DNA from: Helicobacteraceae bacterium
Lineage (GTDB): Bacteria; Campylobacterota; Campylobacteria; Campylobacterales; Sulfurimonadaceae
Length of the DNA: 9,731 nucleotides
Direction: 5' to 3'
Assembly: GCA_027057185.1 (NCBI GenBank)
Contig: JALUJE010000164.1
Span: 1-9,731 of the forward strand
The notes under the pieces were generated by a model, which saw only the letters and a list, made by a program, of their open reading frames with translations, made no database searches and was not told where the DNA came from. Positions 7,180-9,731 of this stretch are shown piece after piece (the first letter of the stretch is position 1; each line of letters begins with the position of its first letter). Made by a program: the position numbers and the translations under genes.

Positions 7180-8967
7180 ATGCAGATTGCGCCGAAGGAT
7201 GCAGTGAAATTTCAACGTCTTGGTGTCAGCTCCGCAAGCGCTTTGGCACTGCATGCTCCTACCGCTTACGAAGATTATCGGTGTTACGGTGACGTTAAGC
7301 CGTATGCACAGCTGCTAGATGTTACGATTGAGCGGATTTCAAAAACGCCGCGACTGTTAAAAATAGAAGCATTTGTACATAATCTGGCATTTAAAGTAGA
7401 GCTGCTCTTTTTTTCTCCAAAACCTTATATGACACGCCTTTTTAGCCAAGATGAGCGTTATTATCTCTATGGAAAAATAGATTTTAATGCGGGACATGCA
7501 CAGGTAAGTCACCCAAAAAAAGTGGCGCAATCAGGAGGGATTACGCCAAAATACAAGAGTGTACTGCGTACTGATGTGATGAGAACACTCATGCAGCAGT
7601 ACCTTACCCGTGACAATCTCGTTGCAGAGGGATTGCCTGAGATGATTGTACAGACGCTTTTAGAGATGCATTTTCCAACAAAACGTTCGGGTACGATGTT
7701 ACATGAGCAGGAGGTGTACGCGCTTAAGTTTACCGAACTCTATGACTATATGTGTGCCCTCCGTAGAAAACGAAAATATTTTGCCTCCCAATTTACATGT
7801 AAGAGTGACTGGAAGGTTTGGAGTAAAACTCTGCCGTTTCAGCTTACAGAAGATCAGATTAAAAGCATAGAAGCTATTGCCGATGATTTACAAAGCGAGC
7901 ATGCCGCACGTCGTATGATTGTGGGTGATGTCGGCTCGGGAAAAACCATGGTGATGCTGGCAGCGGTTATGATGACTCGCCCGCATCGTACCGTTTTAAT
8001 GGCACCAACCACTATTCTAGCCCAACAGCTTTTTGAAGAAGCACAGAAATTTTTACCCCATTTGCATGTGATATTGTTGACCAATAAAAGCAGTAAAAAT
8101 AGTGTTCTTGAAGATGCCGATTTTATTATTGGTACGCATGCACTGCTCTATAGAAAACTGCCTGAAACGGCACTGGTGATGGTGGATGAACAACACCGTT
8201 TTGGAACCGCACAACGTAATCTCTTGGAAAAATTGGTGACACAAGGGGAAAAACGCCCGCATTTTCTGCAATTTTCTGCTACGCCAATTCCCCGAACACA
8301 GGCGATGATTGACGCTGCCCATATTGATGTCTCCTTGATTACACAAACGCCATTTACAAAAAACATTGCAACATCTGTTATAGTTAAAAAAGATTTTCCT
8401 AAGTTGTTGGAACATATTAATGCTGAGTTGACACAACAGCATCAAGTGCTACTGGTCTACCCTCTGGTAGAGCAGAGTGACGTATCGGCATATCAAAGTA
8501 TTGACGAGGCACGTCATTTTTGGGAAGAACGATTTGATCACGTCTATGTGACGTATGGAAAAGATAAAAATAAAGAGGCGGTACTGCTGGAGTTTCGAGA
8601 GAAAGGAACCATCCTGATTGCTACGACGGTGGTTGAAGTAGGTATCTCACTGCCACGGCTTAGTACCGTAGTGATTGTTGGTGCCGAACGTTTAGGGCTC
8701 TCAACCCTGCATCAGCTCCGTGGACGGGTGAGTCGAACGGGTCTTACCGGATATTGTTACCTATTTACCTATAAGGATGAGAGTGAACGCCTGGAACAGT
8801 TTTGTCGTACCGACAACGGGTTTGATATTGCCGCACTTGATTTGAAGTACCGAAAAAGTGGTGATTTGCTTGTGGGAAAACAGCAGAGCGGTCAGGCATT
8901 TATGTGGATAAATATGGCTGAGGACGATCAGGTGGCAGCAGCAGTCAAAGCACATCTAAGCGCATGA
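7180..8967 (+). CDS. recG: ATP-dependent DNA helicase RecG
   Basis: Superfamily 2 double-strand DNA translocase that reverses stalled forks and processes recombination branches in the cytoplasm. 595 residues, about 100 shorter than the E. coli protein, as is usual in this group; the shortening is N-terminal. An N-terminal wedge/OB-like region (about 35-125) precedes the helicase core: Walker A GDVGSGKT (249-256), motif Ia APTTILAQQ, Walker B DEQHRFG (336-342), motif III SATPIPRT (366-373), motif V TTVVEVGIS, and motif VI QLRGRVSRTG (512-521). Motif VI ends VSRT where the E. coli enzyme has VGRG. The C-terminal DLKYRKSGDLLVGKQQSG corresponds to the RecG GTRQSG region but diverges from it. The gene starts 5 bp after the M16 stop with no visible ribosome-binding site, and is the last gene of the operon. 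Its stop codon lies inside a perfect inverted repeat. Confidence 0.95.
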   Translation: MQIAPKDAVKFQRLGVSSASALALHAPTAYEDYRCYGDVKPYAQLLDVTIERISKTPRLLKIEAFVHNLAFKVELLFFSPKPYMTRLFSQDERYYLYGKIDFNAGHAQVSHPKKVAQSGGITPKYKSVLRTDVMRTLMQQYLTRDNLVAEGLPEMIVQTLLEMHFPTKRSGTMLHEQEVYALKFTELYDYMCALRRKRKYFASQFTCKSDWKVWSKTLPFQLTEDQIKSIEAIADDLQSEHAARRMIVGDVGSGKTMVMLAAVMMTRPHRTVLMAPTTILAQQLFEEAQKFLPHLHVILLTNKSSKNSVLEDADFIIGTHALLYRKLPETALVMVDEQHRFGTAQRNLLEKLVTQGEKRPHFLQFSATPIPRTQAMIDAAHIDVSLITQTPFTKNIATSVIVKKDFPKLLEHINAELTQQHQVLLVYPLVEQSDVSAYQSIDEARHFWEERFDHVYVTYGKDKNKEAVLLEFREKGTILIATTVVEVGISLPRLSTVVIVGAERLGLSTLHQLRGRVSRTGLTGYCYLFTYKDESERLEQFCRTDNGFDIAALDLKYRKSGDLLVGKQQSGQAFMWINMAEDDQVAAAVKAHLSA

Positions 8968-8990
8968 TATCGAATAAGGATATCATGCGC
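8960..8990. terminator. Perfect 12-bp inverted repeat over the recG stop, probable bidirectional terminator
   Basis: GCGCATGATATC (8960-8971) and GATATCATGCGC (8979-8990) are exact reverse complements around the 7-base loop GAATAAG; one more A-T pair (8959/8991) extends the stem to 13 bp. The recG TGA at 8965-8967 is in the left arm. The element lies between convergent recG and hpf. No T-tract follows it in either direction, so intrinsic termination is not shown; it may instead stabilise 3' ends or act with Rho. The rest of this 94-bp gap is AT-rich and shows no other element. Confidence 0.5.
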
Positions 8991-9061
8991 TATATAAAGA
9001 GATAATCGGAACGCGTTACATTGACATTTCGCCTTTAAAGTATTATTAAAAATGAAAAATG

Positions 9062-9604
9062 TTAATATAAACCAAAACGTCCATCATTACGTTTAAAGAG
9101 GACGCGTGTTTTACCATCGGGATCAATAAAGACCTCAAACTGTTTATTGCCTTCTTTGAGATATTCCAGGGCTTCAGCGACTTCTATGGGTTTATAAAGT
9201 GGTAGTTCTACAGGAATGATCTCATCTTCTTGCTCTTCTGAGACGGCGGTAATGTCACTGGGACTGATGCGTTCGCTCTTGGCTTCATTTATACCGGCTT
9301 TATAATGTTCGACACTGCGATCATGCAGACGGCGAAGCGCCTTTCTGGCACGGTCAATAGCAATATCAATTGCTGCGTAGAGATCATCATCACGCTGTTT
9401 TATGACAACGGTATTTTTAGCGGCAAGATTGATGGTAAACTCAATGCTAAACCCTCGTTTTCCTTTACGTTCTTGAGAAGAGGCAACCGCACTGACGGAG
9501 ATAATATCGAGCTGAAACTTTTGAAGTGTTTTAATGGAACTGTTTAAATGCTCTTTGATGGGTTCGGTTAGTTCTACATGACGTCCGACTAGTGATATGT
9601 TCAT
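9062..9604 (-). CDS. hpf: Long-form ribosome hibernation promoting factor
   Basis: Binds the 30S decoding region in slow growth and, through its C-terminal domain, joins two 70S ribosomes into inactive 100S dimers. 180 residues from the chosen ATG. The N-terminal domain (1 to about 100) starts MNISLVGRHVELTEPIKEHL and carries the basic helix DDLYAAIDIAIDRARKALRR (73-92). An acidic linker (about 103-130, with EEQEDE) leads to the dimerisation domain: PLYKPIEVAEALEYL (135-149), FEVFID (156-161), GKTRVLFKRNDGRFGLY (164-180). ATG 9604 is preferred to GTG 9613 because AGAAGG (9613-9618 on this strand) lies 8 bases before the ATG, while the GTG overlaps that site. It is transcribed toward recG from its own promoter. 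Confidence 0.95.
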   Translation of the reverse strand: MNISLVGRHVELTEPIKEHLNSSIKTLQKFQLDIISVSAVASSQERKGKRGFSIEFTINLAAKNTVVIKQRDDDLYAAIDIAIDRARKALRRLHDRSVEHYKAGINEAKSERISPSDITAVSEEQEDEIIPVELPLYKPIEVAEALEYLKEGNKQFEVFIDPDGKTRVLFKRNDGRFGLY

Positions 9605-9609
9605 AATTG

Positions 9610-9637
9610 TCACCTTCTGTTATGGAGTAGAAGGTGA
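9610..9637. promoter_or_regulatory. 9-bp inverted repeat between the hpf -10 box and start codon (possible operator)
   Basis: TCACCTTCT (9610-9618) and AGAAGGTGA (9629-9637) are exact reverse complements separated by 10 bases, with centres 19 bp apart. One arm touches the -10 box and the other contains the hpf ribosome-binding site. The far arm is probably only partly transcribed, so a protein-binding dyad is more likely than an RNA hairpin hiding the ribosome-binding site. No regulator is identified. Confidence 0.35.
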
Positions 9638-9642
9638 TTATA
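9637..9642 (-). promoter_or_regulatory. Extended -10 promoter box of hpf
   Basis: On the minus strand the sequence reads TGC-TATAAT, a perfect -10 hexamer with the TGN extension (9643-9645). No good -35 hexamer is present at 17 bp; the upstream stretch is AT-rich (TTATTACAAAAAC). Transcription would start near 9630, giving a leader of about 25 nt. Confidence 0.6.
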
Positions 9643-9711
9643 GCATAGTTTTTGTAATAACATAGGTGCTTACCACTGAAGTCTCCTACTGGAGGAGGCG
9701 GAGGCATTGGA

Positions 9712-9731
9712 GTCGGTTTTACCGGCTTTTT
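9712..9731 (+). terminator. Terminator-like hairpin with T-run at the right edge
   Basis: GTCGGT (9712-9717), loop TTT, ACCGGC (9721-9726) can form a 6-bp stem with one G-T wobble, and at least five T residues follow to the window end. This is the form of an intrinsic terminator for rightward transcription, yet no plus-strand gene lies just upstream. The stem is short and the element is cut by the window edge, so it may be chance or part of a gene beyond. Confidence 0.3.

Noticed and set aside
8053..8445. 130-codon minus-strand open frame inside recG
   Set aside because: It lies opposite the helicase core motifs and shows no domain or ribosome-binding site; an antisense shadow.
9605..9613. 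GTG at 9613 as the hpf start
   Set aside because: It overlaps the AGAAGG ribosome-binding site; ATG 9604 gives the family-typical MNIS start.
9670..9731. Minus-strand open frame ending in TAA at 9670, translating to KAGKTDSNASASSSRRLQW at its C-terminus
   Set aside because: Only 19 codons are visible before the window edge and nothing in them is recognisable; the proline- or glycine-rich readings in other frames are equally possible. It could be the end of a gene upstream of hpf, but I cannot support it.
9646..9731. tRNA or SRP RNA in the right-hand edge
   Set aside because: No T-loop (GTTCGA-type) sequence, no cloverleaf pairing, and no GGAAGG-type SRP tetraloop motif on either strand.

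Overview
The window reads as a chromosomal segment of a free-living, respiring member of the Campylobacterota (the Sulfurimonas/Sulfuricurvum type of lineage is my guess). The reasons are the gene order kdsA-ribH-nusB, which I recall from Campylobacter and Helicobacter, the pairing of the futalosine-pathway gene mqnC with an M16-type peptidase gene (also recalled from Helicobacter), the short RecG, and promoters that show a clear TATAAT but no evident -35 box. I could run no database search, so the taxonomy is an inference.

Layout. Bases 1-746 hold the 3' part of an EamA/DMT-family membrane transporter gene whose start lies before the window. A perfect TATAAT just after its stop begins a seven-gene plus-strand run (785-8967) with junctions of -4 to +9 bp: kdsA (lipopolysaccharide KDO synthesis), ribH (riboflavin), nusB (rRNA antitermination), a large membrane-anchored periplasmic cytochrome c with twelve CXXCH haem sites, mqnC (menaquinone by the futalosine route), a secreted M16-family protein without its zinc motif, and recG (fork-reversal helicase). 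A perfect 12-bp inverted repeat covers the recG stop codon. The convergent minus-strand gene hpf (long-form ribosome hibernation factor, 9604-9062) closes the window. It has an extended -10 promoter and a 9-bp inverted repeat between promoter and start codon. The last ~120 bases hold the hpf promoter and a GGA-rich stretch ending in a terminator-like hairpin on the plus strand.

How the genes fit together. The operon is mostly housekeeping (envelope, flavin, rRNA transcription, quinone, recombination). The two parts worth attention are the dodecahaem cytochrome, placed directly before a menaquinone biosynthesis gene, and the M16 protein that has lost HXXEH but keeps the Arg/Tyr substrate-binding pair, suggesting half of a two-subunit protease. 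I found no mobile element, CRISPR array, tRNA or rRNA, and no gene-free stretch longer than about 130 bases.
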